Origin: Alviniconcha marisindica
Taxonomy: Eukaryota; Mollusca; Gastropoda; Provannidae
Direction of reading: 5' to 3'
DNA length: 64,000 nucleotides
NCBI GenBank assembly: GCA_018857735.1
Contig: JABMCL010000565.1
Coordinates: forward strand, 36,001 to 100,000
This document shows positions 21,313 through 33,566 of this stretch, one piece after another. Made by a program: the position numbers and the translations under genes. The notes under the pieces are model-generated. The model worked only from the letters and a program-made list of their open reading frames with translations. It made no database searches and was not told the DNA's origin. Positions within the stretch are counted from its first letter, which is position 1; every line of letters begins with the position of its first letter.

Positions 21313-21751
21313 CACACGTTTGCCTATCCAGAATCGTTCTCTTATTTGCCTCTTCAGGTTGGAGTGGTCATCTGTGAGAAGTTTTCTCTGTCGGTGAGTC
21401 AGCAGCGCATGTCCAGCAGAGTGTGGCCTGAAGCAGAGCAGAGTGTGGCCTGAAAGTGTTGAAGTGTTTGGTGACACGTACGTGCCTTGTGTTCTTCTTG
21501 ACGTACGTGTGACCCGTGTAGGTAGAAGCGGGTAAGCTAGCTTTGGGAGTGTTCTCGGTCTCTCCGACGTGCTAATTAAGCGCTTAATTGCCACGGATCC
21601 AGGAGGTGGACTGGGCTGGCTGTGTCGCACGGCATCCTGTGTCTCTTTATGGTGAAGTTTTCGCCGGTGCCAGAGCTCTGGAAGTGGGAATTAAGTGCCG
21701 CGTCTCGACCAGGTGTTCATGGCGCACGACACAGCTGGTGATGATGATGAT
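21313..21751. other. Intergenic, no gene recognised
   Basis: Unique DNA with a short CAGAGTGTGGCCTGAA duplication (21417-21455). Open frames on both strands lack recognisable domains. Confidence 0.4.
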
Positions 21752-21925
21752 GAAGTGATGCTTAATGTCCTCAGATGTCGGCTGACATATTAGGGACAAG
21801 CTGTGACCAGTGCCGAAGCATGGTTCAGTATAGCTTTACGTCCACGGAAGCCAGAAAGCTCATTAGGACGGACAGCCCAGGACGTCCACCTCGACTCTCA
21901 CACAGCTCCAGAACTATGCACACAG
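21752..21925 (-). repeat. SINE-related repeat (tail module pair), copy 2
   Basis: Nearly the same as 18063-18245, with a GATGATGATGATGA short-repeat start instead of GGTA repeats. The differing short repeats at the same end support independent insertions with SINE-type tails. Confidence 0.65.
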
Positions 21926-22274
21926 CTGGCAGTGCAGCGGTGGCTATATACCCACGTCAGTATCCACCCCAAGGGATGGAGGCAGGACGGATGGCATCAA
22001 AATGTGCCATAGACTCTTGGCGTTCCTCTCCCCAGCCACAGGGGATGGGGGTGGGGGTGGGGTGGGGGGGGCGGAGGAGGGTGGTGGTGGTCAGTTTGTA
22101 GTTTTGTCCATTAAAGTGAAAGATGTTGTTATGGAGCACCTGGTTGGTTGACCAGCTCCATATATATATATATATTGTGACCCTACCTTCTGAAATGAGT
22201 CTCATTGATACTTTTCCTAAAATGCATCTTTGCCTTGCAGACATGTTCAAAGTGTTTACCCGCTCTGTCTCTCG

Positions 22275-22305
22275 CAGGTTTGCCTGACCGAGAAATAACG
22301 TCATC
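22275..22305 (+). other. DUSP14: Probable 3' splice site and 5' UTR of DUSP14
   Basis: A pyrimidine-rich GCTCTGTCTCTCGCAG ends at 22277, and 28 bases of likely 5' UTR separate it from the ATG at 22306. This suggests a non-coding first exon further upstream, which I cannot place. Confidence 0.5.
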
Positions 22306-22591
22306 ATGGACCTCGTCATGTTTTCACAAATCGCTGAGATCACAGACAGCCTGTACCTGAGCAGCGCGGCAGCTGTGAAGGGGGAGAAGATTCGTAGCCT
22401 GGGCATCACCCACATCATCAATGTCACCATGGACATCCCCAACCTCAAGATGCACAACGTGGAGAGCATTCAGATCCACGTGGACGATGTCCCATCAGCG
22501 CATCTAGGAGTTTACTTTGATCGTTGCGCTGACAAGATAAACCAGGTGAAGACTGAGAATGGTGTGGGTTTTTTTGTGTGTGTGTATGTGT

Positions 22592-22630
<39 letters not shown>

Positions 22631-22903
22631 CGTGCATGTGTGAGTGTGCTTGTGCATGCATGCATGCATGCTTTTGCCTGCGTATGTGTTTGTGTGTGTG
22701 TGTGTGTGAGTGTGCGTGTGTGTATGCATGCTTGTGCATGCGTATGTTGTGTTTGTGTCTGTGTGTGTGTGGGGGGTGGTGCCTGTTCGTAGTGTGTTTT
22801 TATGTGGTTTTGCATTGTTTTTTTAAAAGGAAATGCATGAGTTTACTTTGTTTTGCAGCTAGCCCCCTTGTCATTCCTGCAACGCGCAGCAGTGTGTGAG
22901 GCA

Positions 22904-22974
<71 letters not shown>

Positions 22975-23387
22975 ATGTGTGTAGAAGGGAGAGAAATACA
23001 CTGCTTCCATCCATCAGCCAGAGGAAAATGAATGACATACGTCATGTGCCTGTTTGTGTGCAGGTGGCACGTATGCGGGGTCGGACCCTGGTGCACTGTG
23101 TGGCGGGCGTGAGCCGCTCAGCCAGTATATGCATAGCCTACCTCATGAAGTACGAGCGCATGACGCTGGACCAAGCCTACAAGCACTGCAAGCGCCGGCG
23201 CCCCGTCGTCCACCCCAACGTGGGTTTCTGGCGCCAGCTTATTGACTATGAGCGCCGTCTCTTCGGCCGCAACACCGTCAAGATGGTGCAGTCCTCCATC
23301 GGCTTGATCCCCGACGTCTACAAGAAGGAGACGGAGCACATGGTCTGGCTGCCCACTGCCAGTCGCAGTCATCACTATGGCTACTAG
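22306..23387 (+). CDS. DUSP14: Dual specificity phosphatase 14 (two coding exons)
   Basis: Exon 1 is 22306-22545 (80 codons) and exon 2 is 23064-23387, joined phase 0 at CAG/GTGAAG and TGTGTGCAG/GTGGCA, giving 187 residues. The domain starts QIAEITDSLYLSS. It has likely general acid Asp61 in HVDDVPS and P-loop HCVAGVSRSAS with His91, Cys92 and Arg98. Its C-terminal part, PNVGFWRQLIDYERRLFG then NTVKMVQ and PDVYKKE, closely follows human DUSP14 as I know it, including length (about 198 there). DUSP14 (MKP6) is a small cytosolic phosphatase without a docking domain that dephosphorylates MAP-kinase-pathway proteins; in vertebrates TAB1 is a reported substrate. This copy has no membrane tail, unlike the two paralogs 10-13 kb upstream on the same strand. 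Start choice: first ATG after the acceptor at 22277, with C at -3 and G at +4 (moderate Kozak). Confidence 0.92.
22546..23063 (+). other. DUSP14: DUSP14 intron with (GT)n tracts
   Basis: A 518-base intron beginning GTGAAG and ending TTTGTGTGCAG. It holds a degenerate GT/GCAT field (22575-22780) and a near-perfect GT run (about 22907-22973). Confidence 0.85.
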
Positions 23388-23639
23388 TGCGACCGTACAA
23401 CAGCCAGGCACCAGTTCCTCTGTTGTGTGCGATGAGAAATCCACCTTGTGGTTGTGCGTCTTTCTTTTTTCATCTGTGTATGTCTTCGTCACTTCAGTAG
23501 AAGAACTCAGGCAATGTAGGGTGCCTGGTGTTGGCCTTACCTGAGTGTAGCCAGGTGTGTGGAAATAGCTTCAACCTTATGCTCTGCAGTTTTGAGATAA
23601 AGGGTAACGTGGACACACCTGTTACTGGTGGAATACAGT

Positions 23640-23645
23640 AATAAA
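23640..23645 (+). terminator. Candidate polyadenylation signal of DUSP14
   Basis: AATAAA about 250 bases after the stop codon. Other AATAAA hexamers occur far downstream (for example near 25845), so the used site is not certain. Confidence 0.35.
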
Positions 23646-23949
23646 AGAGATGATAGTAACATGATGATGATTACCAGCACGCGTGTAGAGGTGGTGTGTA
23701 CGCAAGGATAGTAATGATGATTACAGTAATCAAAAGTAACAACAACTGACCTTAGTACATTCTTTTGTAAGACAGGTGTAACTTGTAAGCGAATTGCCAG
23801 CAGTTGTGGCATTCAAGTTTTACTTTCATGAGCACTGTAAATGACATGACTGCAGTTGTCCTCAGTACCTAGGTCATAGGTGGAAGCTTGCCTCTGGCAG
23901 TATTGGAGTTTTTACCAACCAACCAACCAACCCCCCACCCCCCACAATA

Positions 23950-24060
23950 TTTTAGATCTGATAGATTCAGATTCTTTATTCACCAAGTTTTACAACAAGG
24001 AAAGTGTCTCGAAAGCAGTAAGCATACAAACATAAGCAAACAACAAGACTGACATACATC
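23950..24060. repeat. Possible retroelement 3' end
   Basis: AGATTCTTTATTCACCAAG followed by a CA-rich stretch resembles the TTTATT-type retroelement ends at 7370 and 41685 in organisation but not in sequence. Low certainty. Confidence 0.3.
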
Positions 24061-24099
24061 AACTAGCAACCCATTTGCACTAACAAAACAACACCCAAA

Positions 24100-24391
24100 T
24101 GCACATACACACATCTACGCGCACACGCACATACACACACCTGCACGAGCGCGCACACACACACACAGACACACACACACACACGCCATAAGTATGAGTA
24201 ATGTTCTAATGTAAAATATAGTCCTATGTCTATGACTAAGATAGGCAAAGTAAAAGTTCAACACACACACATACGCACACACACACACACACACACATTT
24301 ATAAGTAACAGTTAACATTCCATTTCATAATATAAAATCCTACTTTTAAGACAGAGCTGAGTAAGAGTTCAATAACAGCAAGAAACGCGCA

Positions 24392-24448
<57 letters not shown>

Positions 24449-24480
24449 TCACTCATGCACCTGCACACATGCCCCACCCC
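24100..24480. repeat. Three (CA)n tracts in an AT-rich stretch
   Basis: CA runs at about 24106-24185, 24260-24298 and 24385-24465. The intervening AGTAACAGTTAACATTCC-like and AGTAAGAGTTCAATAAC-like pieces resemble AGTAAAAGTTCAACAC upstream, so the tracts may be diverged tandem copies. Confidence 0.75.
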
Positions 24481-24673
24481 TCCCCCCTCCGCACATACAC
24501 ACTTGTAGATAATGTTAAAATTACACGATAATAGAAAAGAATAAAAATATATAAAATCTGATACCCATATGTTGCCAAAATTGAAAGTCTTCAAACATTT
24601 TGCAGCAGTAGTTATTGAGAGTTGGGAAATTCTCCGCTTTTACTGTGTCAAAGTAATTCTCATATGGAAAATA

Positions 24674-24955
24674 TTGATCTTTGAAAGCAGCAAACACCCC
24701 ACGCTTTAGACTACACTAGAATCTTTTTTTAAGGACACAGTAAAAAAAGATCTTTTTTATATTTTTAATTCAAGCAAATTGGTCTTAGAAGAAGGGCACC
24801 CTTTGGTGAAGGTATTGATCTTTGAAAGAAGCAAACAGCCCACATTTTAGACTACACTAAAATCATTTTTTAAGGCCACAGTTAAAAAAATAAAAAAAAT
24901 AAAGAAGAAGAAAAAAAGCAGATTGATCTTAGAAGAAGGGCAGCGTTTGCTGAAG
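24674..24955. repeat. Tandem duplication of about 140 bp
   Basis: Two copies share TTGATCTTTGAAAG.AGCAAA, TTTAGACTACACTA.AATC, TTTTAAGG.CACAGT and TCTTAGAAGAAGGGCA in the same order, at about 24675-24800 and 24816-24950. Confidence 0.8.
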
Positions 24956-27096
24956 GGTTAATTAACATGGAAGTATGAAGGGAAAGGTGCCAGAAAAACT
25001 TCTACATGTGGTCTGGAATTGAGAGAGGGTCAGTCTCTCATCAGGGTGAGTTTTAGTCAGGGGGTGTCATTGCATGGCATTTTACCAAAGTTTGCAGTGT
25101 GGCGGAGTGATGCAATCTCAGACTGAATGACTGTACACATGAACTACTGAACAAAAGTATTCTTTGTCAGTGGATGAGGGGGGGGGGGGGGGGGGGGGGC
25201 ATTTGACAGACTGCCAGCAAAATCCAAAGTTACTGTGGTTGGATGAAAAGAGCAGTACAGGATAAAAAGTAGAATGATTTGATCTGATATATATATTATA
25301 TATAGACTTGTGTCTGAATTATCTTGGCAAGCTTTGTTTGATCAGAGACTTAAACAGTTTGTGTAGATGTGTAGTATAGCCATGTCCGTTGTCAACGTGA
25401 CAAGCTGTCCTCCTTCCATTTCGGTTCCGGTCCTGTTATGCGTTGTCTGGTCTCTGTGTTTCCATGCCACCCACCGGCGTTGTGCCTTCTCTTGTTGAAA
25501 TGTGGGGCACAGGAATTTCAAGTGTGTCTTAGTAAATGTTCTGCATGTGACTTACTGTCAGACTGATCAGCCTGCACAAGCGTTGACTCGGAACAACTGG
25601 AAAAGCTCCTGCTTCAACCAAGAGTCCAACTCTCATCGCTGGATTTACAAGTCCAGCGCTTCAGCCATGCAGCCCCTGTCCTTGAGAGGCTGAATTTCCC
25701 CAGAAAAAGTTCTCGACTTTGCTTGTAAATTACAAAAGTGTATAGGTCAAGGTGTATAGGTGAGTAGTGTGAACGTCGTTCTCTGCTCAGGTGAACCTGG
25801 CTTCACGTGAAAGAATGTTGACACTCATTACAGTCAATGAAAGCAAATAAAACATTGGCAATGGATTTCGTTTTGATTATTAAACAAACTCAAACTGATC
25901 TTGTTATGTTCTTAATGGACAAGATACATATATATATATATATATGTATAAAAGCACACACATGTAGTGTAACATGTATGTAGCCCATTGGTGTGTTTTC
26001 TTTCATTTTCTTTAGACTGCACATATCAACTGATTGTGGTGTGATATAATTGGATGGTCTTCTTGTGTTGCTTGTACATGTACTGTGTAAATCCTTTGCC
26101 TCTTCTTGTTTTTCTAGGTCATTTGTGGCAGGACCCTGAGTGACCTTGTGACCTTTGGTTTCACAAGAGCTGTGATATCTATTTTTGTTATGTAGATATT
26201 TTTGTTTGTCGGCATGAAATGGCCTGTTATTTGTTTTCCTCAAGCGGTTAAGTGATTTTGTTTTTCGTTGTTTGTTGAAGACTGTTAGGAACTGTGATTT
26301 CTCACGGAACTCTTGTTATGCTCTGCCATCTAATCACTCAGTGAAACCGTTTTATTGCTGTATACTCTGCTTATAAATGATGTATAATTAAATATGAAGC
26401 TACATAATTATGTACACGTAACTGATACAAAGACTTTTTGAAGACTTGACTGAAAAAGAAAGGAGAAAGGAAAAACAAACCAACCCATGTATCACAGCCT
26501 CATATGGTGTTGGTAAGAGATCCCCCCCCCCCCCCCCCCCCAACCATCTGACATTTAGATTTGAGTGAAATTAATTTTCTTGAAGATCTGCAGAATGGTG
26601 CCTAAGATCCGTTTTTCAAAAATGGTGTTCATTGACAAGAGTGCTGTTTTTTCAGGGGCCCCGGTGTATTTGTGAGCATTTTTGGATAGGCTCATTTGAA
26701 GCATTCCACTGGTTCCTATAGTGCTGCAGTTAAGTCGGTTTGAAAAAACCTTCGACTGGAGGGAGGTGCTGTGAATTTATGAACAGATTAAAACAAAACA
26801 GACAGCTTGCGTTCAAAAGGAAACAAAACAAGGGCAGGTGGCTGGAACCTTTCTTTCTTTGTCTTTTCTTTTTGTTGTTGTTGACTATTTTACAAAGTGT
26901 ATGAATGTTTGTGTTCTTTTCTGCTATTGCTGGCACTGTTTGTTTGTTTTCTTTAAATTTCTCTAATCATAAAGTCATGCAGTTTCACATTTTCTTTTTT
27001 CTTTTCCATTTGAGATTTTTGTGAATTTTTATTTTCTGTTAAAATTAAGGAGCACACCATGTATCATTACTGTGTACATGCATATATATACTATGC
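24956..27096. other. AT-rich intergenic or distal 3' UTR, no gene recognised
   Basis: Contains a poly-G run (25168-25199), short TA runs (25290-25303 and 25928-25944) and a poly-C run (26520-26541). No frame shows a recognisable domain. It could be long 3' UTR of DUSP14, but nothing proves it. Confidence 0.4.
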
Positions 27097-27134
<38 letters not shown>

Positions 27135-27234
27135 TGCAGGAGAGAGATATTGGCCAGATAGATTAAGAAGAACATCTGAGAAGATCTGTTGTAGTGGAAT
27201 ATTGAGACTGTTAATGTTTTAGTATAACAACCGT

Positions 27235-27815
27235 CAAGTACTGGCAGGGACCAGATCCCAGGAGGTAGGGGAGACTGTACCTAATGCTACACGTCACCAG
27301 TACTGGCAGGGACCAGATCCCAGGAGGTAGGGGAGACTGTACCTAATGCTACACTGTCACCAGTACTGGCAGGGTGAAGACCGAGATCCCAGGAGGTAGG
27401 GGAGACTGTACCTAATGCTACACCGTCACCAGTACTGGCAGGGACCCAGATCCCAGGAGGTAGGGGAGACTGTACCTAATGCTAGCTACACCGTCACCAG
27501 TACTGGCAGGGACCCAGATCCCAGGAGGTAGGGGAGACTGTACCTAATGCTAGCTACACCGTCACCAGTACTGGCAGGGACCCAGATCCCAGGAGGTAGG
27601 GGAGACTGTACCTAATGCTACACTGTCACCAGTACTGGCAGGGACCGAGATCCCAGGAGGTAGGGGAGACTGTACCTAATGCTACACTGTCACCAGTACT
27701 GGCAGGGACCCAGATCCCAGGAGGTAGGGGAGACTGTACCTAATGCTAGCTACACCGTCATCAGTACTGGCAGGGACCCAGATCCCAGGAGGTAGGGGAG
27801 ACTGTACCTAATGCT
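27235..27815. repeat. 62-68 bp minisatellite derived from SINE sequence
   Basis: The unit contains CAGTACTGGCAGGGACC, AGATCCCAGGAGGTAGGGG, AGACTGTACCTAATGCTA and CACCGTCACCAG. There are about nine units, some with an extra GCTA. The unit corresponds to the SINE segment just before TCACCACCAGAATGA (compare 58735-58805), and the last unit runs into SINE copy c. Confidence 0.9.
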
Positions 27816-27995
27816 ACAATGTCACCACCAGAATGATTGTACATTAAGATGGGCGGCAGTGAAAGCCATTTTAATGTTTCATTCGTTGTGAGGGGGCAAA
27901 GTCACAAGACGGTGTCCACAAACCACAACTTTTGAAGGGAAAGGAGAATTGAACAGAGCTCCTTCTGTTTACCAACTAGGCCAGACTGGGTCACA
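27812..27995 (-). mobile_element. tRNA-derived SINE, copy c
   Basis: TCACCACCAGAATGATTG, AGCCATTTTAATGTTTCATT, AAGTCACAAGACGGTGTCC and a terminal CCAACTAGGCCAGACTGGG match copy b. The box B region is mutated (GAATTGAACAG), so this copy is old. Confidence 0.78.
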
Positions 27996-28520
27996 AAATT
28001 GGTTTTTAGATTGATTTGATGTTCTTATATTCACTTGCCTCTTTGTTTTTCCACAAGTAGGCTTCATGAGTTTATAGTCGCTTGAAGTAGGAAAAGATAA
28101 AAACCTAGTCATTGATGCCAGTTTAAAATAGACTGATAACGTACAGTCTGTGCTCCGTGACTGATAACATATAATCTGTGCTCTGTGAGTAAATATATTT
28201 GTGTAATCATTTGTACTCTGCAAGAATCCTTCCTATGATTGGGCAGTAGTATTAAAGTTACGAATGGGAGGTGGGTCAGACTGATCATACAGGGTATCAG
28301 TGCTGCTGCTGATGGAGTATTCGGCAAAAATCAACTTCAATCTGCTGCCTGAGTTCACCCAGCTGTGAATGGATACCCGAGTTATACTGGGGTGGACTGT
28401 AACTTTCAGCCGCATATTTAGCCTGATGACTGAGGGCATAAAACCAAAGCACAATGAAAAGCAAAGCAGAGGTCACCTCCCCTTTTGTATGAAACTGATA
28501 CCATTTTTCTTCTTCTTTTG
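27996..28520. other. Intergenic, no gene recognised
   Basis: AT-rich unique DNA. Two short ATAAC.TA.A.TCTGTGCTC.GTGA repeats near 28136-28190. Confidence 0.4.
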
Positions 28521-28533
28521 TTGTTGGTTTGTT

Positions 28534-28568
28534 GCTGCTGCAGCTGCTGCTGCTGCTGCTGCTGCTGC
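28534..28568. repeat. (CTG)n trinucleotide microsatellite
   Basis: About eleven GCT/GCA units. An Ala/Gln/Leu polymer is predicted in various frames and there is no sign of a surrounding exon. Confidence 0.85.
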
Positions 28569-28693
28569 AGTCGAGTGATACGCCATACCCGTTTCCATCT
28601 TTTTTTCTTCAAAAGCATGAAATGTTTGCTTAAATCAGAAATTACACGTGCTCGTAACCTTGTCCAAGATAAGAGTTAAGCACCCACCGTTTC

Positions 28694-29040
28694 CCTCATG
28701 TTTTTTTTGATAAAAGAGGAAATACAGCCTCAGAGTTGGTGTACCAGGCCTGGGGACATTACTAAACAGGTCACAGTTCAGGTCACTGAAACCTGTTCAT
28801 GTTTTTTGATAAAAGAGGAAATACAGCCTCAGAGTTGGTGTACCAGGCCTGGGGACATTACTAAACAGGTCACAGTTCAGGTCACTGAAACCTGTTCATG
28901 TTTTTTGATAAAAGAGGAAAAACCCCCAAAAGGCCTAAAAAAGGAAGTTGGTTTGAAAAAAGCAAAGCCTCAGAGTTGGTGTACTAGGTCTGGGGACATT
29001 ACTAAACAGGTCACAGTTCAGGTCACTGAAACCTGTTCGA
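28694..29040. repeat. Three-copy tandem repeat of about 100 bp
   Basis: Units start at about 28697, 28797 and 28897 with CATGTTTTTTGATAAAAGAG and end with CACTGAAACCTGTT. The third carries an insertion of about 45 bases after GAGGAAA. The open frame across them repeats the same peptide but has no known domain and no coding context. Confidence 0.88.
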
Positions 29041-30530
29041 AGTTCACAAAATATGTGAGTGGATGGGGGAAGGGGGTGGAGGGGGGAGGGCACGAGTGGG
29101 ATGTAGGGGGCACTTTGAAGCAATGGTGGTACACAAACATCAAGATTACGTCAGTATTTAAAGATCTGGAGTGCAATCCAGTCATCCAGTATCTCTCCCG
29201 CCTTCTGTGACTGGATACCACGGATGCAGAAATTTAGTCTCTCTCTGCCAAGAATCTGGAGCCATGAAAAATGTAATTTCCACTTATAAGCCTGGAGTAT
29301 CTCAGAACTCTTTATAAGCTGGGGTAGATCAGAGTATAGGTTTGCTTGCTTTTTTCAGTTGCTGGCATTCTAAACTTTAATTTTTTTTTAACTTTCTCGG
29401 TTCATGCAACTTAATTTTCCTCCCAACCCATTCCCCTTCAAGCATAAGGCGATGTGTATCATGAACAGTGAATCAGAGGTTTATATCTGTGATTTTAGAG
29501 AGGGAGAGAAAAAAGAAAGAAAAAAGATGAAGAATTGTTTCATCTTAATGTGACTTAGATGTGTTAAATGGCAAGTCACCAACTCTATGTTTTTGTTTGT
29601 CTAATGAATTAATTTATTTGTTTGTGAGAATTTTTGTTTTGCTTTGGTATTGTTTTTATTTCTTCAACTACAGCCATTTCTATACTATGTGAGCAGTCAT
29701 TGACTAAGTTATTGATGCTGTACTTTATTTTCTTTTTTCCTTTTTCTTTTCTTTTTTTTCTCTCTCTCTCTTTCTCTCTCTTTTATTTTTATTTTTAGAA
29801 AATAATATTTACTCTTACTTTGTTTTTCGAAACTTCCACTTTATACTTTTACCTGTGCAAAAGCATTCCATAGATGAGTTCACAAATAACAATTGTTTAT
29901 TGGAATCAAGTGTATTTATGTATCTGTAGTTTGTCAGCACTTGTACGAAAAGGTCGATTCTTGCCAGTATTCCTCTCTGTGCTATCCCATGGTAATCAAC
30001 GTAGTGAAAACATTGCACAGTGGCTCCTAGTCTTTTGGTGTGTTCACAGGAGTACTAATTGACTTGATTAGCTCCTGCACCAAAGTCAGCATTATCTATA
30101 CAACACCAAAGGTCAGTGAACGCTAGTGCAGAAAAGCTACAACATAATATACCGGTTAGGGGTTGGAGTGACATCAAAATTCTTCTCTTTTAAAAAAAAG
30201 AAGAAATGTTTTATTCATGACGCAGAGTTGTTTCTGTATTTGTAGAACAGAGGTCTTTACTACAGTGTTTCGTTTGTTGTCCCTTTGTTTACTTGTAGAT
30301 TGGTATATTCTTGTGTGTTAGTGACCAGAAAAAGAAAAGAAAAAAGGATTAATAAAAAAAAGTGTTTCGTTCACTTTCGACAGTTTTGGACTACTGTTTT
30401 TTTTTCCTCTTGCGTTTCGCTGTCTTCTTATGACAAGACGCTTTGATGTGTTAGTAGGCATCTTCTTTTCCAAGTCAGAAAAAACTCTCAAAACATGTAG
30501 GCGCTCTGTGACGTTGTGTTGGCGGAACCT
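29041..30530. other. AT-rich intergenic, no gene recognised
   Basis: Contains T-rich patches (29738-29800) and no convincing frame. A TTCTCGGTTCATGCAACTTAA-like phrase (about 29395-29415) is echoed near 34611-34628 (TTCTCGGTTCACTCAACTTC), with CACGAGCAGTGA/CATGAACAGTGA following in both, so these are diverged copies of a short dispersed repeat. Confidence 0.4.
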
Positions 30531-30540
30531 ACTGAAACAG

Positions 30541-30799
30541 TGCTCTCTGTCTGTCTGTTTGTCTGTCTCTTTCCCCCCACCGTCTTCTCTTTCTCTCTCT
30601 GTCTCTCTGTCTCTGTCTATCTGTCTGTCTGTCTGTCTCTCTGTCTGTCTGTCTGTGACAGACGTTCACCCTCCACCTGGCATTAGACTGACTTCCCTTC
30701 GCCTGCTTCCACGTCATCCTCGGGACCCTACCCACGTCACCACACACACCTACTCCCCCCACACACCCTCCCCTCTCTACACACACACACCATCTCTAT

Positions 30800-30834
<35 letters not shown>

Positions 30835-31095
30835 ACACATTCCACACACATAAAAATAAAACAACAAACGCACAACAAACCACACACACAATACACACAC
30901 ACACACACACACACACACACCACTGACACACACACACACATCTACACGCACACACACACACACATCACTTTACACACACACACACACACACATACCACCT
31001 ACCCAAACCCACACTCTACACACTCACAACACACTCTCACACACACACACGCATCCCTGCAACCACGCACCACGCACACACACTCTCTCTTGTGT

Positions 31096-31135
<40 letters not shown>

Positions 31136-31186
31136 ACCACACACACTCTCATCTCACACACACACACACACACACATTTGCTCCTC

Positions 31187-31260
<74 letters not shown>

Positions 31261-31265
31261 TCCTC

Positions 31266-31297
<32 letters not shown>

Positions 31298-31355
31298 GTC
31301 TCTCTCCTCCTCTCCTCTCTCTCTCTCTCTCTCTCCTACCCATCACACACACTCA

Positions 31356-31397
<42 letters not shown>

Positions 31398-31433
31398 CAC
31401 ACAACACACACACACACACACACCACACACACA

Positions 31434-31480
<47 letters not shown>

Positions 31481-31500
31481 CACCACCACCACCACCACAA
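30541..31500. repeat. Simple-repeat field: TCTG, CA and CT tracts
   Basis: TCTG/TCTC at 30541-30660, broken CA from about 30775 to 31190, CT at 31195-31238, 31312-31334 and 31436-31464, CA between them, and a CCA run at 31480-31500. The 385-residue forward frame through it is entirely repeat-encoded. Confidence 0.95.
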
Positions 31501-31739
31501 CCACCACCATTACAATCAAAGAGGGGGGTGGAGGTGTATCAGTGCACACGACCAACGACTGCCGGGTTTTATGATTGTAAACGCTGAATGGAACTGTCCG
31601 CGCTGATTCGGCAAACACTGAAGAGCACCTGCTGATGGTATTAACTGTGCCACCAAACCAGCCATTTCTCTTTAATCTCGCTTCGTTGGTCGCAGTGTGC
31701 TGTGTGTGCTCTTCGGTGAACTCTAAAACTGGAATTTGA

Positions 31740-33010
31740 TGTTCAAAGCGCGTGCGCAGGTCAAACAGCTATCGACAGATTTGTTAACAATGAGCCTTTC
31801 TTCAACTTTCACGCCGGTAGGCAGCAGCATGCTCAGCTTTAAAACTCCGTTTTACTGCCAGCGAAAACGTGCGGCCTGCTCGGGTGAAATCGGCGACTAG
31901 TGACAAAGGATTTTCTCGTCAACTTGACTTTTTTCCAGCTTCAGTCGCGATAGTAGTTCGTGATGCCGGATATATATCAAAATGTTGTCTTTCAAAACCG
32001 ATATTAATATCGAAAGCGTGTATTGATGGTAACATGAATAATAATAAGAAGTTTAGCTGAAAATTTAATGACTAATGATTTTCACGTTAATTTTTCCTCA
32101 ACTGACTTCATGGTGTAGGTAGGCAGCAGCGTCACACTCCGAGCACCGCTTTCCGGCACCTTCCTCCAAACTCTGCCAGATTTAGTTACGCCACTGAAGG
32201 GGCACTCTTAATCTCCGCGCAGCGGCTGTCCAGCGACGCGGCCAGCGCCCTCCGAAAGGTTCGGGTACTAATAATTATGACTGTAGAAGCAACCTAGCGC
32301 CAAAGCACGCACGTAAACAGGAGAAGCATCCACCCCGGGTAAAAAAGAAGAAAAAGAGTTCCGTCTCGATTCAAAACGATTGTGGTTTTATTTGTTGCTG
32401 GTGTAAACTTTGTTGGCGGCTATAAATGACACGCCTTGTTTTATTTGAGTTGTTTGTAACAAACTTACGAACCAACAAAAAACTGCTCGTTAGCTGACAG
32501 TTTTCTGGACCCTATGGCGTAACTAAATACGGCTGTGGTTGAAGGAACGGATGTCGTAAACCAGTGCTTGGAGTTTGCAGCAGCGTGCTGAACTTTAAAA
32601 CTGAGCCGGTTTAAACATTGAAAGCACGTGTTCAGCTGAAATGACGTTAATTTTTCGCCAGCTTGGTGGTCTATGTAAGCCGAGCAGCGTGCTGAACTTT
32701 AAAACTGGGTCAGCTTAGATACTGACGGAAAGCGCACGTGACTGAAATGGCTGACGCCGGATCAGTTTGATTTTCTCATTAATCTTTCATCAGCTTCGTG
32801 GTTGGTAGCATCAGGGAGAGCACTAAAACAATTACAGCTCTTGTTGATCATATTGAACGACTGACTGGCGGCTAATTAATTTTCTCAGTAATCTTTCGGC
32901 TTCAGCAACTCGGTATAAGCGGCGGCATGGTGGGCTTTAAAGCTGTTTATGGTGCAAACTGACCTTCCGAGTCTTCGTGCACGTTTTGACACAGAGTTAT
33001 TTACACAAAG
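31740..33010. repeat. Diverged repeat cluster including dispersed repeat copy 2
   Basis: The phrase GCAGC.GCGTGCTGAACTTTAAAACT recurs in variant form near 31820, 32573, 32683 and 32922. Each is followed by related AGCACGTG..CTGAAAT and TTTTTC.TCAGCTT text. Within it, 32125-32585 is the second copy of the 560-bp repeat found at 17325-17890. No coding frame is seen. Confidence 0.65.
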
Positions 33011-33084
33011 GATTGTGTCAGCGTAGCAGCGGAGCGGAACTCCTCTTTAACACCACCTAAATGTCAAACAGCCTCAAAAAAGCG

Positions 33085-33087
33085 CGT

Positions 33088-33165
<78 letters not shown>

Positions 33166-33403
33166 CTGTGTATGTGTGTGTGTGTCTCTCTCTCTGTATC
33201 CCTATCTCTCTATCTCTGTCTCTACGTGCGTGCGCGTGCGTGCGTGCGTGTGTGTGTGTGTGTGTATGTGTTGTGTGTGCGTGCGTGCGTGCGTGCGTGC
33301 TGTGTATGTGATGTGTGTGTGTGTGCGTGCGTGCGTGTGTGTGTGTGCGTTCACCTCGTGCGTGCGTGCGTGCGTGCGTGTGTGTGCGTGCGTGCGTGCG
33401 TGG

Positions 33404-33447
<44 letters not shown>

Positions 33448-33535
33448 TGTGTGTGTGTGGTTGTTGTGTGTGTGTGTGTGTGTGTGTGGTTGATGTGTTT
33501 GTTCAGTCGTGTCGTGCGTGAGTGTGGTGGTGTGA

Positions 33536-33566
<31 letters not shown>

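Noticed and set aside
24956..27000. Long 3' UTR of DUSP14
   Set aside because: It is possible, but an earlier AATAAA exists and nothing in the sequence ties this stretch to the transcript.
28697..29210. A 170-codon frame with a repeated 33-residue peptide
   Set aside because: It follows from a three-copy tandem repeat of about 100 bp; the third copy is disrupted and there is no recognisable domain.
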